DNA from: a virus
Reading direction: 5' to 3' (one strand)
IMG/VR virus record: IMGVR_UViG_3300047552_000444
Coordinates: 1 to 32,828 of that record
DNA: 32,828 nt
This document shows, one piece after another, positions 16,577 through 24,495 of this stretch. Under the pieces are notes generated by a model. It had not been told where the DNA came from, did not search any database, and was given only the letters and a program-made list of their open reading frames with translations. Positions within the stretch are counted from its first letter, which is position 1, and every line of letters begins with the position of its first letter. The position numbers and the translations under genes are program-made.

Positions 16577-19242
16577 TATCCGCTAATCCCTCTTTTCATT
16601 CCTGCCTGGAAGTTCTGATCCCGGGTGACCCCATCCAGCACTATGCTAAGCACCATACTCTTAGTATCCATCTTAGGTGTTGCTCTGCCTACCTCAGCTG
16701 TGGTCTTGTTGATGATCTGAACACTCATCGGAGCAGTTGGTTGACTACGACCGCCCGATATCTCCGAGTTGGGGATAATTCGACCAGCAGCCTTGGTAGT
16801 AAACAGCTCAGGACCTCTCTCCCCTACAGTATAGACTGGTCCTGGATGTACAGGACCTCCAGCAGCATGCCCGGTCCTGGTCTGCCCAAGCCAAGTAGCG
16901 CCAGGATTGGTGGCTGACCCGAAAGTGCCTCCACCTGAGAAGTAATTTCCTATGGCAGATATTCCCATACCCACCAATCCGCCGATCTTATTAGTCTTCC
17001 CAAAATCACCGAACAGGGCGATAGAGGCCTGGGCTGCAGCAGCTTGGGCAACCATCTTCAACATCAGCTGAGCAAAGGACTTCCCGATGTTGTCGAAGTT
17101 ACCAGTCATGGCGTCATACAGAGTATCACCGAAGGCCGTCTGAATGTTCCTAGCAGCTTGGATAGCAAACTCAGACATCGAGCTAGCCGTCTTTTCCTGT
17201 TCGTAGGACAGTTTGCGATACCACTCGGCAATTTCCTGCGGCTTATCAACCAAGTTCTTGCGGTACACAGCCTCTATGTACTCGTTGGTAGCCTGAGTAC
17301 TCTCGTCAATTGAGCCAGCTATGTCGTAGTAGGACTTCTTCAGACCAGCAAGTTCAACCTCATCAGCCGTCCTGACCGTCCTCATATACTGGGAGAAGCT
17401 GTTCTCCTCGAGCTTCCAGGTTTGACCCTGGAACTTTGACTCGGTAGCCCATACTTCATCGAGAGCTGCCTTGGCCTTGGTTTCCTCTGCCATAGCCTCC
17501 GGAGTGGTGCCACCCTTACGATCTTTCCTTAACTTCTCACCGAACTCTTGATATTCAAGCTGTGCGTCAGACACCCTCTTCCAAGACTCCTGAACCCCAT
17601 CCAAAGCTGACTTCTCCAGCTTCAGCCATTCGGCATCTACCGGCTTGTTCTCTCCCTGTTTTTGAAGGACAGCCAAGGAGTATTGAAGATCCATCAAAGA
17701 CTTGGAGGACTCGGAAGCCCTCTCGCTCATCTTGGCGATTTCCTGATTAACATCCTCAAGGCCGATGGCTTTACCTCCACCTTTGTCCTTTGGGGAATGC
17801 TCTCCGGTCTTATATAGTTTATCCCAGATACCCTGTTGTACCTTATCAATATCGGTCTTAGCCCAGGGAACCTCAGCTGTCTCCATAGCAGTACGAGCTT
17901 CAGCGGCTTCCTTAATGGTCTTCTCCATCGGGGTCATGCCATATTGCTCAAAAGCCTTGGTGCCGGCCTTCGTGAGCTTCTCCTGCTCGGTCTTATCCGG
18001 CTTGTATCCACCTCTGGACGCTGCTATTCTTGCCTTCTCCCTGGCCTTCTCAGCATCAGTCATACTCTCCCTAGAGGCCTTCATTATGTCTTCATATTGG
18101 GAACGAGCTTCACGGCTGGCATACAGTTGCTGACGTCCTTTGGGTGCTGTTAACTTTTCCTCAGCACCAAACAAATCTCCATAAACATCTGGAGGAGCTT
18201 TTGAAACCTTGTAAACAAGAGAAACAACGGTCTCTACAACAGGCGGGATATTCTTGAGCGAATTGATATATTCCAGAATCGAAGTATTGCCTATATTAAT
18301 GCGTGTGTTTACTGTTTCAAATATCTTAGTCCACATCTCCATCGAAGAAGATGTCTCTTCCACAGTCCTACCAAATCGATTGACAGTAGTGTTGCCAGTA
18401 CCGATTGAAGAAACCATCGCAGCAGAACTATTTGTAGTCTCAGCAAGCCAACTTACAAAAGCCGTATAAGCAGGTTCGCCTTTCTTCCACACTGCGTCTT
18501 GTAGTTCAGCCATGGCATTGGCAAGACGGTTTGTAGCAGCCTGGGCGCTCTTGGCTGAGTCAACCGCCCCTTTCCCATAGGTCTCGTGCATGGCTTTTGA
18601 GAACTTAGGCAAGAAGTCCTCGGTCATGATCTTGCCTTCACCCAGCATCTTGTCAAACTCCATGGTAGTCATACCCATAGCGTCTGCTGCTATATTGAAG
18701 GCGCCAGGCAAATTCTCACCCAACTGCTGCCGGAGTTCTTCCGAGGACACCTTACCTTTAGAGATCATCTGAGACAAGGCATAGAGAGACCGACCAGTCT
18801 GTTCAGCGGACAAACCCAGGACGGTTGATGCCTCCATCACCGAGGTGAAAACATCCCGGGTGGCCTTACCCTCCAGAGTGGTTCCTTTGGCTGCTGCTGA
18901 GATGCCTTTATAGGCATCAGCAACTGTTATGAAGGACTGGCCCATAGAGTTCGCCATGCCCTTGACAAACCCCATCTCCTCGCCAGCTGCCTGAGTGCTC
19001 CCAGTAATGGCCTTGAAGGAGAGGGACAGCTGCTGGAGCTTCATACCAGTCTGAATGGCGTCTCTGATAAATTTGCTTATTTCATTTCCAGCAAAAGCAG
19101 CTACAGCAATCTTGGCAGCTGAACCTACACTGATAAGAGACTGGCTCATAGCTCCGGCAGATCGCTTTACGTCTGCCTCAGCCTTGCGCAATGGGGAAGT
19201 ATCAGCTCCAACCTGGAACATTAAGCTACCGAGATTTGCCAT
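16576..19242 (-). CDS. Tail tape measure protein
   Basis: An 888-residue product that sets tail length and is ejected with DNA. The N-terminal 250 residues follow the tape-measure N-terminal domain (VGADTSPLRKAEADVKR, MGQSFITVADAYKG, GKVSSEELRQQLGENLPGAF). A long Lys/Glu-rich helical middle follows (about 370-650). The C-terminal part has hydrophobic Ala/Gly-rich segments (about 740-790) and the lambda-type motif GGPVHPGPVYTVGERGPELF then GRIIPN. At roughly 1.5 angstrom per residue, a tail of about 130 nm is expected (inference). It follows the G/GT chaperone genes, as in lambda. Confidence 0.93.
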   Translation of the reverse strand: MANLGSLMFQVGADTSPLRKAEADVKRSAGAMSQSLISVGSAAKIAVAAFAGNEISKFIRDAIQTGMKLQQLSLSFKAITGSTQAAGEEMGFVKGMANSMGQSFITVADAYKGISAAAKGTTLEGKATRDVFTSVMEASTVLGLSAEQTGRSLYALSQMISKGKVSSEELRQQLGENLPGAFNIAADAMGMTTMEFDKMLGEGKIMTEDFLPKFSKAMHETYGKGAVDSAKSAQAATNRLANAMAELQDAVWKKGEPAYTAFVSWLAETTNSSAAMVSSIGTGNTTVNRFGRTVEETSSSMEMWTKIFETVNTRINIGNTSILEYINSLKNIPPVVETVVSLVYKVSKAPPDVYGDLFGAEEKLTAPKGRQQLYASREARSQYEDIMKASRESMTDAEKAREKARIAASRGGYKPDKTEQEKLTKAGTKAFEQYGMTPMEKTIKEAAEARTAMETAEVPWAKTDIDKVQQGIWDKLYKTGEHSPKDKGGGKAIGLEDVNQEIAKMSERASESSKSLMDLQYSLAVLQKQGENKPVDAEWLKLEKSALDGVQESWKRVSDAQLEYQEFGEKLRKDRKGGTTPEAMAEETKAKAALDEVWATESKFQGQTWKLEENSFSQYMRTVRTADEVELAGLKKSYYDIAGSIDESTQATNEYIEAVYRKNLVDKPQEIAEWYRKLSYEQEKTASSMSEFAIQAARNIQTAFGDTLYDAMTGNFDNIGKSFAQLMLKMVAQAAAAQASIALFGDFGKTNKIGGLVGMGISAIGNYFSGGGTFGSATNPGATWLGQTRTGHAAGGPVHPGPVYTVGERGPELFTTKAAGRIIPNSEISGGRSQPTAPMSVQIINKTTAEVGRATPKMDTKSMVLSIVLDGVTRDQNFQAGMKRGISG

Positions 19243-19245
19243 TAG

Positions 19246-20039
19246 CTAAAACTTCCTCTTACCAGACTTTGCAGACTTACCACGTTTGCCCAGCCTACGG
19301 ATGGCTGGAGCTTCTCCTTCATACACCCGAATGGCACCCTTTGGAGCAGCACTTATCAGGGTCTTCTCAGCAGCCTTGATTGCTGCATCTTGGTCCTCGT
19401 CCTTGAGATACAGTCTGTCAAAGTGTGGCATAAAGTCTGTGACTTGAAATGCTTTCGTATTCTTGCCTCTGTTTACATTGGCAATCACAGAACAGATTTG
19501 AGCAGCTCGGATATCAGCTCGTGTTTCACCAAACGGTTCCAAGACCCCGTAGGCCATCCACATGCTGAGTTCCTCGCTGCTCATACTGCTCAAAAGCTCC
19601 TCAACGGTTCTTCCCAGGGCCAGGGCTAGTCTGTGGTAGAATCTTCGCTCTGGCCTCCTGGCAAGTTTTTTGTTAATGCCTCTACGTCAGCAGGCAGCAT
19701 CCTGGAAAGCCTCTGGGCGATATCACACAGATAGTCCAGGGCGCCGGCATGCTTCTCGCTCAAGGCATCCACGTCCTCTTCGCGAAACAGACGCTTGGCC
19801 TTACTGTTATCCCCGTCCACCACACAGGCTACCAGGATCTTGGCCCGGAACTTCTTCTGGTTCTCCTGTAGTACATCACCAACCACGGCCTGCATGTCGT
19901 ACTCAAACTGGCCTCGTTCCTTGCCAGTCATGCTCTTCACCCATACGAATCCACCCCACCCGAACGGAGTCATGTCGGCCTTCTCGAACCGTATGTCCTC
20001 AGCCCGCAGGATGTCGTCTCTATTCAGCAACTTGGTCAT
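19246..20039 (-). CDS. Tail assembly chaperone, G-T fusion made by -1 frameshift
   Basis: The frame upstream of the tape measure gene has no good start of its own: its first codon is a TTG without a ribosome site. It becomes a natural continuation of the G-like gene if ribosomes slip back one base at A AAA AAC (19671-19665). The joined product has 264 residues and reads LTKK-LARRPERRFYH across the junction, then LALGRTVEELLSSMSSEELS and WMAYGVLEPFGE, the typical start of the T/DUF4035 domain. The C-terminus is Lys/Arg-rich. In lambda, G and GT coat the tape measure and recruit tail tube subunits. Gene order, slippery site and domain match agree. Confidence 0.85.
19626..20039 (-). CDS. Tail assembly chaperone, lambda G-like (unshifted product)
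   Basis: A 137-residue product, the more abundant partner of the frameshifted G-T protein. It has the usual features: a small protein between the tube gene and the tape measure gene, an N-terminal beta part (IRFEKADMTPFGWGGFVWVK) and a helical rest (GQFEYDMQAVVGDVLQE, LFREEDVDALSEKHAG) ending in an acidic tail (SEDSTTD). AGGAG stands seven bases before the ATG. Residues after K124 differ between the two products. Confidence 0.82.
   Translation of the reverse strand: MTKLLNRDDILRAEDIRFEKADMTPFGWGGFVWVKSMTGKERGQFEYDMQAVVGDVLQENQKKFRAKILVACVVDGDNSKAKRLFREEDVDALSEKHAGALDYLCDIAQRLSRMLPADVEALTKNLPGGQSEDSTTD
19665..19671 (-). promoter_or_regulatory. -1 ribosomal frameshift slippery site A AAA AAC
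   Basis: Read on the minus strand the G frame is ACA AAA AAC TTG, so the heptamer A AAA AAC fits the X XXY YYZ rule in the correct phase. Slippage by -1 leads directly into the T-like domain with no stop for 139 codons. The zero-frame stop is 37 bases downstream. GGAGG follows shortly after the site (minus strand 19660-19656); any stimulatory RNA structure was not established. Confidence 0.85.
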
Positions 20040-20053
20040 TTGTGACTCCTACT

Positions 20054-20500
20054 CTAGGTGCCGGAGGTCTCAACCGGAGCGCCGGTGATCTTGACTTCGA
20101 TGATCTGGTTGACCTTGTCGTCCACCGTAATGTCGCCCAAGGACACCTTCTGGATGAAGGCGGTGAACTCCCAGGTATACTTGATTGTGACCCCGGCCTT
20201 CAGCACGATGCGGCAGTCAATACTATCTGCCTCTTCGTCCTGAGACTCAAACAGGTCACGGAACCGGTCCCAGTTGGCCACCGTAAAGTTCATGTTCAGG
20301 GTGATGACGTCACCATCTCGGAAGGTGGGGAGCCAGGTACAATAGCCGCCAGTGGTGTCCAGGGTGGTGGTCTCGATCATATTCCTGGTCCACCCAAGAC
20401 CACTGATACTGTTGACCTCACTTACGGCCACGAAGGTTTCTGCCGAATGCTGATCCCCGATCTGGAACTGAGTACCAATAGGCACAAAAGCGTTGCTCAT
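20054..20500 (-). CDS. Major tail tube protein
   Basis: A 148-residue product, the likely tube subunit that stacks as hexameric rings around the tape measure. The sequence fits the tube fold: IGTQFQIGD at the start, a loop rich in Thr (MIETTTLDTTGGY), strand pairs (GDVITLNMNFTVANWDRF), a second half with ADSIDCRIVLKAGVTIKYTW, and a closing helix-strand (SLGDITVDDKVNQIIEVKIT). AAAGGAG lies ten bases before the ATG at 20500. It directly precedes the chaperone genes, the lambda V position. Confidence 0.87.
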   Translation of the reverse strand: MSNAFVPIGTQFQIGDQHSAETFVAVSEVNSISGLGWTRNMIETTTLDTTGGYCTWLPTFRDGDVITLNMNFTVANWDRFRDLFESQDEEADSIDCRIVLKAGVTIKYTWEFTAFIQKVSLGDITVDDKVNQIIEVKITGAPVETSGT

Positions 20501-20515
20501 CTCATATTACTCCTT

Positions 20516-20932
20516 TCAAATAGTGCGTTGAATCTCACAGTTAAAGGTCCAGCGAAGCCGTCCCCTGTCATCCTCGCCAAGGGGCAACGGCCCGTTGACG
20601 ACCTTCACCATCAGATATTTTATCGAGCCTACTGTCCCGACGTACCCGTGAAGAGCATTCATCAGTGTCAGTACTCGGTGCTGTGCAGCTCGTTGATTTC
20701 CACCTTTGCGACGAACCCTTACCTGTATCGTGGGGTACTCGTAATTGTAATCAACTTCGGGTGGTTTACTGTGTCCGGTATCATACAGCACTATGATGTT
20801 GTCAAGTATCCGGGAAGCATCGTCAGGCTCCTTCCAGACAAAGATGTCGGTGTTGATGGTCCCATATCCCAAGGAGGAAAGCAGGGTAGCCATGTCCTCA
20901 GCCGGTGTGGTTACTGCGATCAGGTTGCTCAT
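20516..20932 (-). CDS. Tail terminator protein
   Basis: A 138-residue product, lambda U-like in position. It should cap the tail tube and connect it with the head. The pattern of an N-terminal helix, NIIVLYDTGHSKPPEVDYNY, YPTIQVRVRRKGGNQRAA and a closing RLRWTFNCEIQRT is that of minor capsid/tail terminator proteins in siphoviruses. Its ATG overlaps the stop of the gp10-like gene (ATGA). Confidence 0.8.
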   Translation of the reverse strand: MSNLIAVTTPAEDMATLLSSLGYGTINTDIFVWKEPDDASRILDNIIVLYDTGHSKPPEVDYNYEYPTIQVRVRRKGGNQRAAQHRVLTLMNALHGYVGTVGSIKYLMVKVVNGPLPLGEDDRGRLRWTFNCEIQRTI

Positions 20933-21441
20933 AGTTTGGCAAACCTCTTAACGGTGGTGAGAATCTGACCCTGACCTTCCGAGATAGCTTTTTCCAAGAA
21001 TTTTGCAGTTGCTTCTCCCTGTGGATCCCAGTAGAAACCCTTATGGGGTTTGTGTCTTGGAAGACCTTTCCATTTCATCTCTACATTTTCATGAACATAA
21101 ACAGCATAGAAAGCCGTGCACCCAATCTCGGCAAACGGGGTCTGCTTTCTGGCTGCATTGGATTTTGATTCTGATATGTGACCTTGGTGCTCAGCAGCAA
21201 CCTTTGCTCCACTAGAAGTACTAGAGTTAAAATTGGCAGAAGTATCTACCTTACCATCCCCTGTTACCAGATAATGACTTGCCCGTAGATTACCGACATC
21301 AACTGGAGTCTTACTCATAGACTTGCCCTTGATCACAGTCATAGCCAATGTCAAGCCCTTCTGCACATTGCCCTTGAGCTTGGACAACTCCTTGTTTAGG
21401 TTCTTTAGTATATTGTCAAGACCTTCTACGTGAGTAGCCAT
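20929..21441 (-). CDS. HK97 gp10-like neck/tail completion protein
   Basis: A 170-residue product. It begins MATHVEGLDNILKNLNKEL and has the motif SKTPVDVGNLRASHY of the HK97 gp10 family, followed by FAEIGCTAFYAVYVHENVEM (near residues 104-123) and a C-terminal helix. The start at 21441 is chosen because the ATG overlaps the preceding stop (TAATG) and AGGAGG is upstream; the TTG three codons earlier is too close to that ribosome site. It is part of the neck between head closure and tail terminator. Confidence 0.88.
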   Translation of the reverse strand: MATHVEGLDNILKNLNKELSKLKGNVQKGLTLAMTVIKGKSMSKTPVDVGNLRASHYLVTGDGKVDTSANFNSSTSSGAKVAAEHQGHISESKSNAARKQTPFAEIGCTAFYAVYVHENVEMKWKGLPRHKPHKGFYWDPQGEATAKFLEKAISEGQGQILTTVKRFAKL

Positions 21442-21779
21442 TATACCCAAGCCCTCCTGAGAAACTCGGCGCCTGCCAGATCCGGAATCTTGTCAAACCG
21501 CTTGATCGGCATTGCTGCTTCCATACTGACAGGTGAACCGGAGGCGCTGGTAAGATCATCGGCATCCCCTAGATAGATATAGTCACCAACCTTTACATCC
21601 TGCCCCAAGAACACCTTAGCATTGCAGTTAACCCGCTCACCAGAGGAATCAATAAACATCTCAGACGACTGCTCCCACCGGACATCTATCTCCACCGGAT
21701 CCTCCCAGGTATAGCCCCCATAGCCATCTGGGGCTAACCGTTCCCAATACACCGCTACCTGATTAAGCTCAAAATCCAT
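21441..21779 (-). CDS. Head closure (stopper) protein
   Basis: A 112-residue product of the SPP1 gp16/head-tail joining type. It has YWERLAPDGYGGYTWEDPVE near the N-terminus, a central strand-rich barrel (DVRWEQSSEMF, AKVFLGQDVKVGDYIYLGD) and a closing part (IKRFDKIPDLAGAEFLRRAWV). These are typical of small beta-barrel connectors that close the head after packaging. It overlaps both neighbours by one base (TGATG before, TAATG after). Confidence 0.78.
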   Translation of the reverse strand: MDFELNQVAVYWERLAPDGYGGYTWEDPVEIDVRWEQSSEMFIDSSGERVNCNAKVFLGQDVKVGDYIYLGDADDLTSASGSPVSMEAAMPIKRFDKIPDLAGAEFLRRAWV

Positions 21780-22180
21780 CAGTCAAAGTCCTCGTGATCA
21801 GCCCCGAATCCTCGTAGGACGGCTTTCTGCCTACCTAGGGAGTTCAAACTACCCATGTAGTCCAGAATAAGGGCTTGTTGACCATAGGGAGAGGTCTCCA
21901 GGGAAAAAGACACATTGCTCCCACGGCTGACCTGATAGGTCTCACTGGCCTCACCGATGGACTTACTGACCAAGGCTGACTTGCTCGGGTCGCGTACAGA
22001 GGTGAAATGAGCCGATAGCCATCTCTCGATTTCCTTTAGCTCCGCAACAGAGTACCCCGCAGGCACACACTTCGCAGTAACCAATAGATTTGCCGCTGTT
22101 ATCATAGGTGCTAATTGGACTGAGGTCAGCGTAGTACTGATGATCTCTTTCACTTCGTCCCCGGTAACCCTATTAGCCAT
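21779..22180 (-). CDS. Head-tail adaptor (connector) protein
   Basis: A 133-residue, mostly helical product at the gp6/gp15-like adaptor position. Helices such as VTGDEVKEIISTTL, MITAANLLVTAK and LKEIERWLSAHFTSV, then SKSIGEASETYQVSRG, fit small adaptor proteins that bind the portal. It is the first connector gene after the glycan island. The ribosome site is weak (GGA about 12 bases before the ATG). The family call rests on fold-like pattern and order, not on a decisive motif. Confidence 0.7.
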   Translation of the reverse strand: MANRVTGDEVKEIISTTLTSVQLAPMITAANLLVTAKCVPAGYSVAELKEIERWLSAHFTSVRDPSKSALVSKSIGEASETYQVSRGSNVSFSLETSPYGQQALILDYMGSLNSLGRQKAVLRGFGADHEDFD

Positions 22181-22185
22181 ATCTG

Positions 22186-22863
22186 TTATCCATTCCAGAG
22201 TTGAGGTGATACAAACTCACAGACCTTCTCTTCATCCCACCCAAGGCCAAGCTTGGTCACTAAGGTGCAAGCCCTAGAGTAATCCTGAACGATGTCATCC
22301 GACCATACCTCACAGGAGGCATTGACCGATTTGAAGATCTCGCTAAAACACCATTTGTGGTAGTCAATCCACTCCTGCCACGACTCCCGAGACTTCCGCT
22401 TGCTCATAAACCGGGTCTTCATACAGGAGTCAATAATCTTCTCATCATCTCGGCGCACTATGACCCACCGAGCTTTGGGGAAGGCTTTATGCCAGACCGG
22501 CCAAATCAAACATGCCTTAGCTCCCTTGAATGCCCAAGTAGAGGTGCCGTCATAGCCTTCGGAGTGAATTACCTTCAGGACCCTCTGCCTCCAATGGGGC
22601 TCACACAAGGTCATCGTAATGTCGGGCAAGGGTATCTGCCCCATCGGATCACACCCTATGGACTTGAGATAGGGCTTAGTAAGCTTGTCCCGGATGGCGA
22701 CATTTTCAAACTGCCCCTTCTTATTCCACTGGGTAGGCCCGGTCATGTTGCCCATCCAAGCCCCTGAGCTATGCATAATGCCAGCAATAAGGCTGGTCCC
22801 GGAGCGAGCGCACCCAGTAATGATAATAGGCTCAAGCGAAAAGTCCTTAAAGACATCATGCAT
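22186..22863 (-). CDS. PAPS-dependent sulfotransferase
   Basis: A 225-residue product. Residues 12-30 (PIIITGCARSGTSLIAGIM) are the 5'-phosphosulfate-binding loop of sulfotransferases, and ARWVIVRRDDEKIIDSCMKT (131-150) fits the 3'-phosphate-binding segment. The family moves sulfate from PAPS to a hydroxyl, often on a glycan. ATG at 22863 is chosen over the upstream GTG because AGGTGG stands five bases before it. It is the last gene of the glycan island, next to the cupin gene and directly before the connector genes. A glycan acceptor is inferred from the neighbours; a protein tyrosine or nucleotide acceptor is not excluded. Confidence 0.83.
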   Translation of the reverse strand: MHDVFKDFSLEPIIITGCARSGTSLIAGIMHSSGAWMGNMTGPTQWNKKGQFENVAIRDKLTKPYLKSIGCDPMGQIPLPDITMTLCEPHWRQRVLKVIHSEGYDGTSTWAFKGAKACLIWPVWHKAFPKARWVIVRRDDEKIIDSCMKTRFMSKRKSRESWQEWIDYHKWCFSEIFKSVNASCEVWSDDIVQDYSRACTLVTKLGLGWDEEKVCEFVSPQLWNG

Positions 22864-23395
22864 AGCCGCCACCTATCTTGTTCTCAGAACAGGTTGGGTC
22901 ATATTCCTTGTGTAAAGTCTCATATAGGGTCTGATTGCTGCACTTTGGGACAAACTTATTCTCAGCACACTTGCGGCACCTGGACCAGTGGGCTCCTATG
23001 CCTGGCTGAGTCATGTCCTCCCAGTCATGATCGCATACAGTACTCTCTATCACCGTCACCGCCAAGCTCCCACCTTTAATCCGGCGTTCGATGTCCTCGC
23101 ATTCATACTTGACATACATGATTTCCTGGACAAGAGCCTGGCTGTCAGGGGTCTGAAACTCATGCCATTGAAGTGGATTGGTGGTGAATACCTGCCCTTG
23201 GTTCACCTTTGTCTCTCCATCCTCGGTCTTAATGGTCAATGATCCCTCAATAACATAGAACTGGTTCCACTTGCTGCGATGACGGTGCCAGGAGCACCTT
23301 TGTCCGGCATTAAGCTGAAGTACTGACACCTCGCACAAGTCATTCTTGAACAGTTCTGTCTTTACTCCCCACGATTTGTGAAGTACCCTCATCAT
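22856..23395 (-). CDS. Cupin-domain protein with a Cys-rich C-terminal part
   Basis: A 179-residue product. Residues about 10-95 form a cupin: CSWHRHRSKWNQFYVIEG (34-51) carries the metal-binding His pair, and PLQWHEF (74-80) the later His. This resembles the isomerase-type cupins of sugar nucleotide pathways. A second part (118-152) has CDHDW, CRKC and KCS, which could bind zinc. ATG at 23395 is chosen because AAGGAG is eight bases before it and it overlaps the previous stop (ATGA). A sugar epimerase/isomerase or binding role fits the island, but the substrate is unknown. Confidence 0.72.
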   Translation of the reverse strand: MMRVLHKSWGVKTELFKNDLCEVSVLQLNAGQRCSWHRHRSKWNQFYVIEGSLTIKTEDGETKVNQGQVFTTNPLQWHEFQTPDSQALVQEIMYVKYECEDIERRIKGGSLAVTVIESTVCDHDWEDMTQPGIGAHWSRCRKCAENKFVPKCSNQTLYETLHKEYDPTCSENKIGGGYA

Positions 23396-24051
23396 CTCCA
23401 GTTCTCCTTGATCCATTGTTCATTCACTTGGTGAGGTCGTGGCTTACCGTGAAACCGGACTATGCTGGCGCCAGGCTGATAGCCGTCAACCTTATAACTC
23501 AGGACTGTGTTAGGATACAGATCTTGCCAATAACGGATATTCAGCCACCCGAGGTCTTTCAATATGTGATAGAACTTTCGCTCACTTCCCCTAGTCAGTT
23601 CCTCAACTGCTTTCTTATTCCTCCTGAGGTACTCAGCTATCTCGGTAGTCCATTGCTGATTAGGGTCAAACGCCACCACACTGCCCCCTGGGTTCTGGTT
23701 CAGGTAGGCTCCCCTGCATGTGAGGAGGTCTGTAGAACGACACTTCAGTATAAAGTCCAGGCTTCCTGTCACAATCAGATCCAAGTCCAGCGCAACAACC
23801 CATTCATAGCCCTTTAAACCAGCCTCCTCCGAGAACATGAACATCTTCTTCAGATTCCATCGGTACTGGGAGAACTCGCTTGGTATGGCTCTGGAGTTGA
23901 TCAGGTTGCCAAAATTCACCCAATCGAATGGGGTCAACGTATTCCTCAAAACAGAAGAATGCAGCTTGCGCACATACTCTGCGCCCAGTCTGGGGTTGTC
24001 CTCAGGCCACTCACCCCACAAAAAGCTGATTACCGCCACCTTTTTAGACAC
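23392..24051 (-). CDS. GT-A glycosyltransferase-like protein
   Basis: A 219-residue product. The N-terminus KVAVISFLWGEWP, followed by helix EYVRKLHSSVLRN, and the motif EWVVALDLDLIVTGSLDFIL (83-102) fit GT8-like GT-A enzymes, where DLD is the DxD metal and nucleotide-sugar site. Near the end, SIVRFHGKPRPHQ gives the His commonly found in the C-terminal part of such enzymes. It is related in style to two other enzymes in the island (24488-25258 and 27246-27902). Donor and acceptor are not known. Confidence 0.8.
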   Translation of the reverse strand: MSKKVAVISFLWGEWPEDNPRLGAEYVRKLHSSVLRNTLTPFDWVNFGNLINSRAIPSEFSQYRWNLKKMFMFSEEAGLKGYEWVVALDLDLIVTGSLDFILKCRSTDLLTCRGAYLNQNPGGSVVAFDPNQQWTTEIAEYLRRNKKAVEELTRGSERKFYHILKDLGWLNIRYWQDLYPNTVLSYKVDGYQPGASIVRFHGKPRPHQVNEQWIKENWR

Positions 24052-24054
24052 TAG

Positions 24055-24162
24055 CTACCTCTTGCCCTTACGGTCTCTGTTTTTAGCCTGGCGCCTCTGT
24101 TTGGCCTCTTCCTGGAGAGCTTTTGCCTTTGCTTTGGACTTCTTGCCCTTGTTTGCTGCCAT
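24055..24162 (-). CDS. Very small basic protein (35 residues)
   Basis: A 35-residue frame, MAANKGKKSKAKAKALQEE continuing to DRKGKR, starts directly after the preceding stop (TGAATGG) with AAAGGAG upstream and ends before the next gene. About half of its residues are Lys or Arg. Such proteins may bind nucleic acid or membranes, or be a helical tail; nothing specific can be said. Placement and ribosome site argue that it is translated. Confidence 0.6.
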   Translation of the reverse strand: MAANKGKKSKAKAKALQEEAKQRRQAKNRDRKGKR

Positions 24163-24495
24163 TCAGGTATCTCCTTTTGGTTCTGGATCTGGAAATAGAA
24201 CTTCCGACACAAACTCCTCAGCAGGTGGGTCAGGTTCCCTCTCGTTAACCAACTTGAAATATTCCCTCAGCCGGTAGTGCATCCTCTTACCCATCTTAAA
24301 GGACTTCTCCAGGAGGTCATTCAGCTCAGCAAGCTTTTCCTCCGGGATATAGCCATTTAGGTCAACATTCACAACCATCCAAATCATTCGCTGAATGCCA
24401 CAAATAGTCTTCTGGTACCCTGGGTCTTCTTCCGACCTGGCCAGTTCCCGCAGGGTAGCCTCTGGGTTAAGGTTCCATTTGTAAGGTTCAGCCAT
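24163..24495 (-). CDS. Hypothetical helical protein in the glycan island
   Basis: A 110-residue product, MAEPYKWNLNPEATLRELAR at the start. The ATG at 24495 overlaps the preceding stop by eight bases; the longer frame lies over the glycosyltransferase gene. The sequence is mostly helical with charged Glu/Lys repeats (IPEEKLAELNDLLEKSFKMG) and ends in an acidic Pro-rich tail. No family is recognised. It could be a small partner of the neighbouring transferases. Confidence 0.6.
   Translation of the reverse strand: MAEPYKWNLNPEATLRELARSEEDPGYQKTICGIQRMIWMVVNVDLNGYIPEEKLAELNDLLEKSFKMGKRMHYRLREYFKLVNEREPDPPAEEFVSEVLFPDPEPKGDT

Noticed and set aside
19246-19593. An independent T-like gene starting at a TTG
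   Set aside because: There is no ribosome site before the TTG, and the family domain clearly begins upstream of it, reached through the -1 slippery site.
19670-20968. A 432-codon open frame on the plus strand opposite the tube, terminator and chaperone genes
   Set aside because: It spans three well-supported opposite-strand genes and their junctions; the product is Arg/Pro/Ser-rich and unrecognisable.
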